From Alteraurantiacibacter aquimixticola (GTDB taxonomy: Bacteria; Pseudomonadota; Alphaproteobacteria; Sphingomonadales; Sphingomonadaceae): a stretch of 64,000 bases of DNA. A model generated the notes under the pieces. That model saw nothing but the letters and a program-made list of their open reading frames with translations, was not told the DNA's origin and ran no database searches. The DNA is taken from contig NZ_SSHH01000004.1 in NCBI RefSeq assembly GCF_004965515.1, positions 278,599-342,598 of the forward strand. The letters are read 5' to 3'. This document shows, piece by piece, positions 17,088 to 25,406 of this stretch (positions are counted from its first letter, which is position 1; each line of letters begins with the position of its first letter). The translations under genes and the position numbers were made by a program.

Positions 17088-18370
17088 GCGGCAGCTCCTG
17101 TTGCACGGCGGGAAAGGACTCGCGGATTTGTCTCCGCCACGAAGAGCGCGGTCAAGCCTCCCAACGCGGCGAGCCCAAGCTGGACATAAAGTGCAACGTC
17201 GAGCGAGAAGCTGTCCGCCAGCCGCCCGGTGATCGGCGGCAGGGCGAAGCCGCCGAATATCTCTCCCACCGCGACTACCGCACCCATGGCGGTGGCGGCG
17301 CGCACACGGCCCAGTGTCTCTGCCGGGATCACACCCATAAAGAGCGGGAAGGAGCCGAGGCCCATCCAGCTGACGAAGAGCAAGGCGGCCAGCGCAACGG
17401 GCGGCGCCTCCACCCACAGCAAGGTGGCAGGCGCGATGGTCATCAGCGAGACGAAGAGCGCCAGCGCCCATTTCCGCCCGAACCTCTCCGACAGCAGGCC
17501 AGCCGTCACCGCGCCGATGGCGGGTGAGAAGCCGATTGCGGTCATGATATTGGCCCATGTCGTGGGTTCGATATCGCGCGGGCCATCGAGATAAAGAGGC
17601 ATGAAGATCGATCCGATCACCACCGTGCCGACACCGAATATGCTGACCAGCGAACACAGCCAGATATTGCGCGTAGTCATCAGGCTGCCCGCCTCGCGCA
17701 GTTCGCGCAACAGGATCGCGCCGAGGCCGAGCTTTTCCTCGCCCTCGCTCTTCGCGACAGGCGTACCCTCCGGCTCCTGGATATAGCGCCAGATCACCAG
17801 CGCCAGGATCAGGCCCGGAATACCGGCGAGGTAGAAGGCCATGCGCCAGTCATAAGCCTCGGCAATGCGCACCAGCACGAAGGGCGCCAATGCCGTGCCG
17901 ATGATCGAGCCGAAGACGTTCTGCACCACGCCGGCATTGAGGCCCTTGCGGCTGTCCGCCGAGGCGGCGACCATGATCGCAAGGCAGATCGGCAGGAACG
18001 GCCCTTCCGCCGCGCCCATGACGATGCGGCTGGCGAGCAGCGTGCCGAAGCTCCATGACAGGCCCGACATGACCGAGCAGAAAGAGAAGATCACCAGCGC
18101 CGCCAGCAGGAAGGGCTTGCGCTTGCCGACAAGGTCCGACCAGCGGCCGAAAATATAGGCGCCGAGCGCCCAAGTGAGGGAAAGGCCCGAGCCGAGCCAG
18201 GCGAGCTCCTCATTGCTGAGTCCCAGATCGGCCTGCACATAAGGGCCGAGAAAGGTCATCGCCATGCGGTCGAAATAGGCAAAGCCGTAGGCCAGGCCGA
18301 GCAGCAGCAGCACGGTCAGTTCGTAACCGCGCGGCAGCCATGACGGCGTATCCGCCTTGTTTTCGTTCAT
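17084..18370 (-). CDS. MFS transporter (spinster / hexuronate-like)
   Basis: 428 aa with 12 TM helices. After the first helix (GLAYGFAYFDRMAMTF) comes the MFS signature GRWSDLVGKRKPF between TM2 and TM3. The DRMAMTF segment is common in spinster-type and ACS-family carriers used for organic anions. It may export or import a pathway intermediate. It overlaps the downstream NTF2-like gene by 4 bp, so both are made together. Confidence 0.88.
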   Translation of the reverse strand: MNENKADTPSWLPRGYELTVLLLLGLAYGFAYFDRMAMTFLGPYVQADLGLSNEELAWLGSGLSLTWALGAYIFGRWSDLVGKRKPFLLAALVIFSFCSVMSGLSWSFGTLLASRIVMGAAEGPFLPICLAIMVAASADSRKGLNAGVVQNVFGSIIGTALAPFVLVRIAEAYDWRMAFYLAGIPGLILALVIWRYIQEPEGTPVAKSEGEEKLGLGAILLRELREAGSLMTTRNIWLCSLVSIFGVGTVVIGSIFMPLYLDGPRDIEPTTWANIMTAIGFSPAIGAVTAGLLSERFGRKWALALFVSLMTIAPATLLWVEAPPVALAALLFVSWMGLGSFPLFMGVIPAETLGRVRAATAMGAVVAVGEIFGGFALPPITGRLADSFSLDVALYVQLGLAALGGLTALFVAETNPRVLSRRATGAAA

Positions 18371-18724
18371 TTTGTGACCCTCCCCGATCCCGTTTCAGCC
18401 ATGGTTTCAGCATGTTGACGCCTTGTGCCCGCTTGGCGGTGTGGTTGGCGCCACAAAGATTACGTCTGAAACCGTGCCCGGCTGTGTTGCTTGATTACGA
18501 CAATGCGCTGGTTTTGGAACGATTTTTTCACCACAAACGCTTGCTCCCATGCGCAGTACAGCTAGACATGAATGCGGGAGAGGAGTGCGCTGGACTACAT
18601 TGGCCGCCGCATTCTCCTATCCAGTTCTGTTTCGTTAAGCCGCACCGGGACAAGGGCGGGCGAAACAGGTCGTACTACACCACACGCGGGCTCCCCCTCG
18701 GGTCCCGCCAGGGGAGGATGCCTG
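18371..18724. promoter_or_regulatory. 354-bp divergent control region before TonB receptor
   Basis: No supported gene is seen between the divergent MFS and TonB-receptor genes. It holds an inverted repeat TGTGG-N6-CCACA at 18440-18455 and an AT-richer stretch around 18520-18545, then the GGGGAGG ribosome site at 18711-18717. The length suggests a regulated promoter with a long leader for the receptor. No riboswitch fold was recognised. Confidence 0.4.
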
Positions 18725-21271
18725 ATGAAGTTCAAGACGCTCAGCGTCGCGTCATCGCTTGCCATTATGGCCAGCATGGCTGCGCCTGCTTACGCACAGG
18801 ATGACGGCGATGACGACGGCCGCAACAACGTCATCGTTGTGACCGCGGAATTCCGCGAAGCCGCACTGCAAGATACGCCGATCGCCATCACCGCGGTCAA
18901 TGCCGAGATGCTGGAAGCTCGCGGCCAGACCGACATCGCCCAGATCGCCGCCCAGGCGCCGAACGTGTCGCTGCGCCCGCAGCCGCAGAACGGGGGCTCC
19001 GGCCTGATCGCCTTTATCCGCGGTGTCGGCCAGGTCGACTTCAACTACGCGCTCGATCCGGGTGTCGGCGTCTATGTCGATGACGTCTACATTCCGACGC
19101 TGTCGAGCTCGCTGCTCGAACTGATCGACCTTGACCGTATCGAGGTGCTGCGCGGCCCGCAGGGTACGCTGGCCGGCAAGAACTCGATCGGCGGCGCGAT
19201 CAAGCTGTTCTCGGCCAAGCCGCGCGGCGACGATTCAGGCTCGCTGCGGGTCGAATACGGCTCCTACGACATGATCCAGATCCGCGGCATGGCGGATTTC
19301 GGCATCACCGATAACCTCGCCGTGCGTATTTCGGGCATGAGCCGCAGCCGTGATGGCTATGTCGACATGCTCGAATATTCGGCGCTGCATGACGGCCCGG
19401 ACGAAACCGTTCCCGCCAACCTGGCGCGCGGTATCGGCAATGAAAATTACGAGACGATGGGCGGCGAGAACATCACCGCCGGCCGTATCGCCCTTCGCTG
19501 GGAACCGACCGATCGTCTCGAGATCAACATTTCGGGCGACTATACGCGCGAAGCTTCGGAAGCGACGCCGACCGTGCTCATCGCGGCCGGCGCATCCACT
19601 CCGTCTGGCGTTTCGTCCGAGTTCTTCGATCCGTTCTCGCAGAACCCTTCGGTTTCGGCTGGTTCGATGGGTGAAATGATCCCGTGGCTCGAAGGCACGG
19701 ATGGTCAGCCCGTCCTGCTCGATTGCCGCTTCGTTCCGGCTGGTCCCTACAGCTGCGACACGGCGAACCTCGAGGCCGCCGGTTATGACCCGCGCTTCGT
19801 CAGCTATTCGAATTTCATGGATGCCATGGATCCGAATCCGCAAGCGCCGTTCAAGCCCTACTTCGCGCTTCCCATCAAGGAATTCGAAGGCTGGGGTATT
19901 CAAGGTAACCTGACCTACGACATCAGCGACAATTTGCAGTTCGTCTATATCGGTTCGTACCGCGCATATGAATCGAAGTGGGGCCAGGACCAGGATGCAA
20001 CACCGATCCCGGTGGCCCAGCTGGACAACCAGCTGAACCACGAAGCGTGGAGCTCGGAAGTTCGCCTGAACTTCGATGCGGCAGATGGTCTGCTGCAGGG
20101 TACTGTCGGGGGCTTCTATCTTGACCAGGACGGTGAATATACCGCCCGCGTGGACCTGAACTACGTCAATCCGACGATCGACTTCATCCACGGTCCCGAC
20201 ACCACGCCCAGCACCACCAAGGCGCTGTTCGGCACGGTGACCCTTCGCCCGACCGATGCCTTCAGCCTGACCGGCGGACTGCGCTACACGAAGGACAAGA
20301 AGGTCTACACCTACTTCCGCCGCAATCCCGACGGCAGCCAGCCGGACGGCTTCAACTGCTTCGTGGCGAACGGTCCCTATTCCGAACCGAACTGCCTGCT
20401 GGCGGGTCTGTTCGACATCCCCGGCGAGTTCAAGGGCGATCGTTGGGACTGGCGCATCGTTGGTGACTATCGCTTCTCCGACCAGTTCCTGGCCTATGCC
20501 TCGGTGTCGACCGGCTTCAAGGGCGGTGGTGTGAACCCGCGTCCCTTCGTTGCCGACCAGGCGCTGGAGTTCCAGCCGGAAACGCTGACGACCTACGAAG
20601 TGGGCTTCAAGTCCGACTTCCTCGATCGTCGTGTCCGCCTGAACGGTGCAGCCTTCATCAACAAGTATGAAGACATCATCCTGCAGAAGCTGGTCTGCCC
20701 CGAATCGAGCCTGCCTTCGCCGTGTCTGCGGCCGGAGAACATCGGTTCCGCCGATGTGAAGGGCTTGGAACTCGAACTGGGCCTGTTCCCGGTCGATGGC
20801 CTGTCGATCGACGGCTCGATCGCCCTGCTCGACTTCGAGTACACCAGCCCGTCGGTCCCCGGTAACACCCAGGGCTGCCCGGCTGCCGCATGTCTCGAAG
20901 GCACCAGCATCCCGGCGGACGGCATCACGCCCTACACGCCGGAACTGACCTACTCCTTCGGCATCCAGTACGACCACGAAATCGAATCCGGCACGATCAG
21001 CGGCCGCTTCGACGGTTCGTACCAGAGCGATGTGTTCGCCAACTCGGAGAACACTTCCTGGGCCGAGGTGGAAGGTCGCTTCCTGGGCAATGCACGTCTC
21101 AGCTACACCACGGCTGACGAAGACTGGCGTGTGTCGCTGGAAGTCGAAAACCTGTTCAACAAGTACTACTTCCTGTCGCGCTCTGACGTGGCCAGCAACG
21201 CGCTGGGCGTCGTCACCGGTGTGCCGGCCATGCCGCGCACCTGGAGCGTGGCTGTGGAACGCCGCTTCTGA
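18725..21271 (+). CDS. TonB-dependent outer-membrane receptor
   Basis: 848 aa. Signal peptide MKFKTLSVASSLAIMASMAAPAYA, then a TonB box-like NVIVVTA, a plug domain (VYVDDVYIP, DRIEVLRGPQGTLAGKNSIGGAIK) and a long beta-barrel ending in aromatic F (VAVERRF). The plug LRGPQGTL.GKN.IGGAI is typical of sphingomonad receptors for complex organic substrates rather than classical siderophore receptors. ATG 18725 is set by the signal peptide and the GGGGAGG site. It ends the catabolic island and probably imports its substrate across the outer membrane. Confidence 0.95.
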   Translation: MKFKTLSVASSLAIMASMAAPAYAQDDGDDDGRNNVIVVTAEFREAALQDTPIAITAVNAEMLEARGQTDIAQIAAQAPNVSLRPQPQNGGSGLIAFIRGVGQVDFNYALDPGVGVYVDDVYIPTLSSSLLELIDLDRIEVLRGPQGTLAGKNSIGGAIKLFSAKPRGDDSGSLRVEYGSYDMIQIRGMADFGITDNLAVRISGMSRSRDGYVDMLEYSALHDGPDETVPANLARGIGNENYETMGGENITAGRIALRWEPTDRLEINISGDYTREASEATPTVLIAAGASTPSGVSSEFFDPFSQNPSVSAGSMGEMIPWLEGTDGQPVLLDCRFVPAGPYSCDTANLEAAGYDPRFVSYSNFMDAMDPNPQAPFKPYFALPIKEFEGWGIQGNLTYDISDNLQFVYIGSYRAYESKWGQDQDATPIPVAQLDNQLNHEAWSSEVRLNFDAADGLLQGTVGGFYLDQDGEYTARVDLNYVNPTIDFIHGPDTTPSTTKALFGTVTLRPTDAFSLTGGLRYTKDKKVYTYFRRNPDGSQPDGFNCFVANGPYSEPNCLLAGLFDIPGEFKGDRWDWRIVGDYRFSDQFLAYASVSTGFKGGGVNPRPFVADQALEFQPETLTTYEVGFKSDFLDRRVRLNGAAFINKYEDIILQKLVCPESSLPSPCLRPENIGSADVKGLELELGLFPVDGLSIDGSIALLDFEYTSPSVPGNTQGCPAAACLEGTSIPADGITPYTPELTYSFGIQYDHEIESGTISGRFDGSYQSDVFANSENTSWAEVEGRFLGNARLSYTTADEDWRVSLEVENLFNKYYFLSRSDVASNALGVVTGVPAMPRTWSVAVERRF

Positions 21272-21280
21272 TCCGGACAC

Positions 21281-21304
21281 GGACCCTCGCTTCGGCGGGG
21301 GTCC
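21281..21304 (+). terminator. Hairpin with TTCG loop after TonB receptor
   Basis: GGACCC-T-CGC-TTCG-GCG-G-GGGTCC forms a stable stem with a TTCG tetraloop 10 bp after the receptor stop. There is no T-tract, so it may act as an mRNA-stabilising or Rho-assisted end together with the next hairpin. Confidence 0.6.
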
Positions 21305-21323
21305 AACCGGCCCGGAAGGGTGC

Positions 21324-21367
21324 AAGAAAAGGGCGCGGATCAGATCGATCCGCGCCCCTTTTCCTTT
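21324..21367. terminator. Bidirectional intrinsic terminator
   Basis: An 11-bp perfect stem (GGGCGCGGATC at 21331-21341 with GATCCGCGCCC at 21347-21357), flanked by AAGAAAA on the left and CTTTTCCTTT on the right. It lies between the convergent TonB receptor and ihfB genes and can end transcription from both sides. Confidence 0.88.
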
Positions 21368-21403
21368 GTCCGGTTCCCTTTGAGCGTGGCGTTACCGCCA
21401 GGC

Positions 21404-21688
21404 TCAGCCTTCGGGGTTGAGCCTTTCGCGCATTTCCTTGCCCGGCTTGAAATAGGGCACGCGCTTGGGCGGCACATCCACCGCTTCGCCGGTGCGCGGA
21501 TTGCGGCCTGTGCGGCCTTCGCGCTGGCGCGTGGAAAATGTCCCGAACCCGCGCAGTTCGACCCGGCCGCCTTCGGCCAGTCGCGCAGAGATTTCTTCGA
21601 AAAAGATATCGACGACCTGCTCGATTTCCTCAGGCCGCAAATCGGGATTGTCTGCCGCCAAGGATTGCAGCAACTCGGATCGTATCAT
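21404..21688 (-). CDS. ihfB: Integration host factor beta subunit
   Basis: 94-aa DNA-bending protein that pairs with IhfA and organises the nucleoid, promoters and recombination sites. The family pattern is complete: MIRSELLQSLA, the dimer core VDIFFEEISARLAEGGRVELRGFGTFSTRQR and the DNA-inserting arm RTGRNPRTGEAVDVPPKRVPYFKPGKE with its Pro tip. The length matches IHF-beta. ATG 21688 is fixed by homology. Convergent with the TonB receptor across a shared terminator. Confidence 0.95.
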   Translation of the reverse strand: MIRSELLQSLAADNPDLRPEEIEQVVDIFFEEISARLAEGGRVELRGFGTFSTRQREGRTGRNPRTGEAVDVPPKRVPYFKPGKEMRERLNPEG

Positions 21689-21875
21689 TCCCGCCCTTTC
21701 CTGTCCGGCACCTGCCGAAACTGTGAGAGTCTTGTGAAGGAGGATTGCGCGACCCGATGCAATACCTCGCATTAGCAACAGAATGACAGAACAGGAGCCT
21801 TGGCGCAATTGGCTAGTTGATCTTGTCCAAAAGGCGCGACGCGCAAGCCGCTCTGCCCGTCGCAACCCGCCAGGA

Positions 21876-22214
21876 TCAGGCCGAATGCGCCAGGTCTTCC
21901 AGAGATATGTCCAGCCGCGCCAGCTTGCGCCTGATTTCGGGCCATTCCTGCTCCAGGAACGCCTCGCGCTCACTGGCGCGCAATTTTGCCGCCGCGCCTT
22001 CGCGCACGAACATGCCCACGCCGCGCTGCACGCGGATCAGCCCATCGGTCTGGAACTGCTGGTAGGCCTTTGCGACGGTAAGCGGATTGGCCCCCTGCTC
22101 CGCCGCGAAGGCGCGCACTGACGGCAGCATCTCGCCTTCGGCATATTTGCCTTCGATGATGGATGCGGCAATCTGGTCGCGCAGGCGGAGATAGACGGGC
22201 TTGGTTTCGCTCAT
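21876..22214 (-). CDS. GntR-family regulator, YtrA subfamily
   Basis: 112 aa: an N-terminal winged helix (YLRLRDQIAASIIEGKYAEGEMLPSVRAFAAEQGANPLTVAKAYQQFQTDGLI) and a short C-terminal tail of about 40 residues instead of a ligand domain, as in YtrA. Such regulators often control adjacent transporters. It is divergent from the POT transporter at 22396 with 181 bp between them, which is the likely target or autoregulatory region. No clear operator palindrome was seen. Confidence 0.88.
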   Translation of the reverse strand: MSETKPVYLRLRDQIAASIIEGKYAEGEMLPSVRAFAAEQGANPLTVAKAYQQFQTDGLIRVQRGVGMFVREGAAAKLRASEREAFLEQEWPEIRRKLARLDISLEDLAHSA

Positions 22215-22395
22215 GACAGGTGATGCAGTGCCATAATACAGCCATGCGGGTCAAGCGGTGCGCGGCCAAACGTTGGCAACAAGGCGCCGGTTACGGATGC
22301 AACGAAATTCCCTTCCCTTCGCAGCAACAGCCGCTAGGGTGCGCGTTTTCGCGCCGGATTGCAGGCGGCGCGCCAGACAAGGGAATTGGGATCGC

Positions 22396-24024
22396 ATGAA
22401 AGACATGGCCTTGTGGAACGAGGGCGACTGGGTTGCCGCCATCGCAACCGTCATCCTCGCCGCCTTCCTGGCCGCCGGCCTCGCCATTGCCGCCAGCCGC
22501 AAGGAAGAAGCGCTGGGCCATCCCAAGGGCCTTTACATGCTGTTCTTCGCCGAGATGTGGGAGCGTTTCAGCTTCTACGGCATGCGCGCCCTGCTGATCT
22601 TCTACCTCACCGCGCATTGGCTGTTTTCGGATGGCGAGGCGAATGTCGTCTACGGCGCTTATGGCGCGATGGTCTATATTACTCCCGTGCTCGGCGGCTG
22701 GCTGGCGGATCGCTATATCGGCCAGCGCAAGGCGGTGCTGTTCGGCGGCGCGCTGCTGGCGCTGGGCCATTTGTTCATGGCTTTCGAAGGTACGGGCGGG
22801 CAGGACGATCCCACGATCAACGTCTTCTGGCTGGCGCTGGCGCTCATCATCGTCGGCTCCGGCTTCCTGAAAGCCAATATCTCGGTGATGGTGGGCCAGC
22901 TCTACAAGATTACCGATGCGCGGCGGGACGCGGCTTATACGATCTTCTACATGGGCATCAATGTGGGTGCGGCCGCCGGTACGATCCTGGTCGGCTATCT
23001 CGGCCAGACGCTGGGCTGGGCCTATGGCTTCGGCCTCGCCGGCATCGGCATGGTCGCGGGCCTGATCGTCTTCGTGCTGGGTCGTGCCGCCCTGCGCGGC
23101 GCGGGCGAGCCGCCAGCGCTGCTGCCGAAGAACAAGGAAATGCTGATCTACGCGGTCAGCATCGCCGCGGTCGGCGCCATGTGGCTGCTGATCCAGTATC
23201 GCGAAGTGATCCAGACGCTGCTGATCGTCTCCGGCGTCGCGCTGCTTGGCTATGTCCTCTACGAGGCGATGAAGCTGCCGAAGGAACCGCGCGAACGCAT
23301 CTTCGCCATCCTGTTCCTGGTCGCGCTGAACCCGGTATTCTGGGGCCTGTTCGAACAAGGCGGCGGCAGCCTCAACCTCTATACCGATCGCTATACCGAT
23401 ATCGGTGACGTGCCGGCAGCGATCTTCCAGTCGATCAACCCGATCTACATCATCCTGTTCGCGCCGGTCTTCGCCGCGCTGTGGCAGTGGCTGGGCCGCA
23501 AGGGGCTGGAGCCTTCCGCCCCGGCCAAGTTCGCACTGGCGCTGTTCCAGGTGGGCGCGGGCTTCCTCGTCTTCGTCTGGGGCGCGCAGACCGCCGGCAT
23601 GGGCGTGCTGACGCCGGTGATCTTCCTCTTCCTGATCTACCTGCTGCACACGACTGGCGAGCTGTGCCTGTCGCCCGTGGGCCTTTCCGCGATGAACCGG
23701 CTGGCCCCCAGCTTCATGGCATCGCTGATCATGGGCGCGTGGTTCTACATGACCGCAGTGGGCAGCTTCGTGGCCGGCAAGATCGGCGAGGCGACCGGCG
23801 GCGAGGCGGGTGACATGTCACAGGAGATGACGCTGTCGATCTACAACCAGATCGGCTGGGTCGCGATCGGCGTGGGCGTGGTCGTCCTTGCGCTGAGCCC
23901 GATCGTGAAGCGCTGGATGCATCTCGACACGCTGGGCGACGATAATGTGACCGACGACCTCGTCGGCGGCGGCGACGTGGCCGAGCCGCAGGCCGCAGGC
24001 ATTCATCCGGAAGTACGTTCTTAA
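22396..24024 (+). CDS. POT-family proton-coupled oligopeptide transporter
   Basis: 542 aa, about 12-14 TM helices. The signature ExxERFxFYG is present in AEMWERFSFYGMRALLIFYL (proton-coupling glutamates and arginine), and further PTR2 features NVGAAAGTILVGYLGQTLGW and FEQGGGSLNLY are clear. It imports di- and tripeptides with protons at the inner membrane. ATG 22396 is preferred because upstream codons encode a basic non-membrane stretch. It precedes two amidohydrolases by 11 bp, so peptide uptake and hydrolysis may be linked. Confidence 0.92.
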   Translation: MKDMALWNEGDWVAAIATVILAAFLAAGLAIAASRKEEALGHPKGLYMLFFAEMWERFSFYGMRALLIFYLTAHWLFSDGEANVVYGAYGAMVYITPVLGGWLADRYIGQRKAVLFGGALLALGHLFMAFEGTGGQDDPTINVFWLALALIIVGSGFLKANISVMVGQLYKITDARRDAAYTIFYMGINVGAAAGTILVGYLGQTLGWAYGFGLAGIGMVAGLIVFVLGRAALRGAGEPPALLPKNKEMLIYAVSIAAVGAMWLLIQYREVIQTLLIVSGVALLGYVLYEAMKLPKEPRERIFAILFLVALNPVFWGLFEQGGGSLNLYTDRYTDIGDVPAAIFQSINPIYIILFAPVFAALWQWLGRKGLEPSAPAKFALALFQVGAGFLVFVWGAQTAGMGVLTPVIFLFLIYLLHTTGELCLSPVGLSAMNRLAPSFMASLIMGAWFYMTAVGSFVAGKIGEATGGEAGDMSQEMTLSIYNQIGWVAIGVGVVVLALSPIVKRWMHLDTLGDDNVTDDLVGGGDVAEPQAAGIHPEVRS

Positions 24025-24035
24025 GGGGAAGACAT

Positions 24036-25406
24036 ATGGGAACAAAGGTCCGCGCCGCCATTACATCGGCGCTCGCCCTGTCGCTCGCCGCCTGCGCGAC
24101 GACATCCGCTGGCAGCAGTTCGGCGGAGGCCGAGACGGACTTCGTTCCCTATGCATCCACCTATGAGAGCTATCCCGGCGTGCCGACAGCGCTGGTCGGC
24201 GCGACAGTCTATGACGGCGCGGGCGGACGGATCGAGAATGGCGTGGTGCTTTTCTCCGACGGCGCAATCGTCGGCGTCGGCGATGCCAGCCTCGCGATCC
24301 CGGCGGACTATATGAGGGTCGATGGCACGGGGATGTTCGTCACTCCCGGCGTGATCGACATCCACTCGCATCTCGGCGACTATCCAACACCGTCCGTGGC
24401 CGCGCATAGCGACGGCAATGAGGCGACCGATCCGACCACGCCCGAAGTCTGGGCCGAGCATTCGGTCTGGCCGCAAGACCCCGGCTTCTCGCGCGCGCTG
24501 GTCAATGGCGGCGTTACCGCGCTGCAGATCCTGCCCGGCTCGGCCAACCTGATGGGTGGCCGTTCGGTGACGCTGAAAAACGTACCCAGCCGCACCGTGC
24601 AGGGCATGAAATTCCCCGGCGCACCCTACAGCCTGAAAATGGCCTGCGGCGAGAATCCCAAGCGCGTCTATGGCAATCGCAATCGCATGCCATCGACCCG
24701 CATGGGCAATTTCGCGGTCAACCGGCAGACCTGGATCGACGCACTCGACTATATGGACGAGGAAGAGCCGGGTCGCGACCTCGCCAATGAGACGCTGTCC
24801 GGCGTACTCTCGGGCGAAATCCTGGTGCAGAACCACTGCTACCGCGCCGACGAGATGGCGCTGGTTCTCGATATGGCGGACGAGTTCGGCTACCGCGTTT
24901 CCGCCTTCCACCACGCGGTGGAAAGCTACAAGATCGCCGACATGCTACGCGAGCACGAGGTTTGCTCGGCGGTCTGGGCGGACTGGTATGGCTTCAAGAT
25001 GGAAGCCTATGACGCAATCCCGGAAAACGCCGCGCTGATCCACAATTCGGGCGCCTGCGTGGTGATCCACTCGGATGACGAAAACGGCATCCAGCGCCTC
25101 AACCAGGAAGCCGCCAAGGCGCAGGCGGACGGCCACCGCATAGGGATCGACATTCCTGACGAGCAGGTGATCTCCTGGTTCACGCTCAATGCCGCGCGCG
25201 CCATGGGCATCGACGAAATGACCGGCAGCCTCGAGGCGGGCAAGATGGCGGACGTTGTGCTGTGGAACGGCGATCCGCTGTCGATCTACTCGCGCCCGCA
25301 AATGGTCTGGATCGACGGGGCGCTGATGTATGACGCGAACGATCCGGCGCGGCGCCCGGTGAGCGATTTCGAGCTCGGCCAGCCCGGCGAAGGAGACACG
25401 AAATGA
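24036..25406 (+). CDS. Amidohydrolase (imidazolonepropionase-like), lipoprotein
   Basis: 456 aa. The leader ends in SLAAC (C20), a lipobox, so the protein is probably a lipid-anchored periplasmic or outer-membrane enzyme. The metal motif HSH (H110, H112) follows TPGVIDI; further ligands are in the regions QNHCYR and AFHHAV and the catalytic Asp is in HSDDENG. The C-terminal GKMADVVLWNGDPL is the usual small beta-sandwich of this superfamily. Likely an amidase, dipeptidase or lactonase outside the cytoplasm. It overlaps the next gene by 4 bp. Confidence 0.9.
   Translation: MGTKVRAAITSALALSLAACATTSAGSSSAEAETDFVPYASTYESYPGVPTALVGATVYDGAGGRIENGVVLFSDGAIVGVGDASLAIPADYMRVDGTGMFVTPGVIDIHSHLGDYPTPSVAAHSDGNEATDPTTPEVWAEHSVWPQDPGFSRALVNGGVTALQILPGSANLMGGRSVTLKNVPSRTVQGMKFPGAPYSLKMACGENPKRVYGNRNRMPSTRMGNFAVNRQTWIDALDYMDEEEPGRDLANETLSGVLSGEILVQNHCYRADEMALVLDMADEFGYRVSAFHHAVESYKIADMLREHEVCSAVWADWYGFKMEAYDAIPENAALIHNSGACVVIHSDDENGIQRLNQEAAKAQADGHRIGIDIPDEQVISWFTLNAARAMGIDEMTGSLEAGKMADVVLWNGDPLSIYSRPQMVWIDGALMYDANDPARRPVSDFELGQPGEGDTK

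Noticed and set aside
19235-21325. 696-codon open frame on the minus strand
   Set aside because: Antisense to the TonB receptor barrel; no recognisable domain or ribosome site.
22291-23649. 452-codon open frame on the minus strand
   Set aside because: Antisense to the POT transporter; strongly His/Gln/Asp biased translation typical of a shadow frame.
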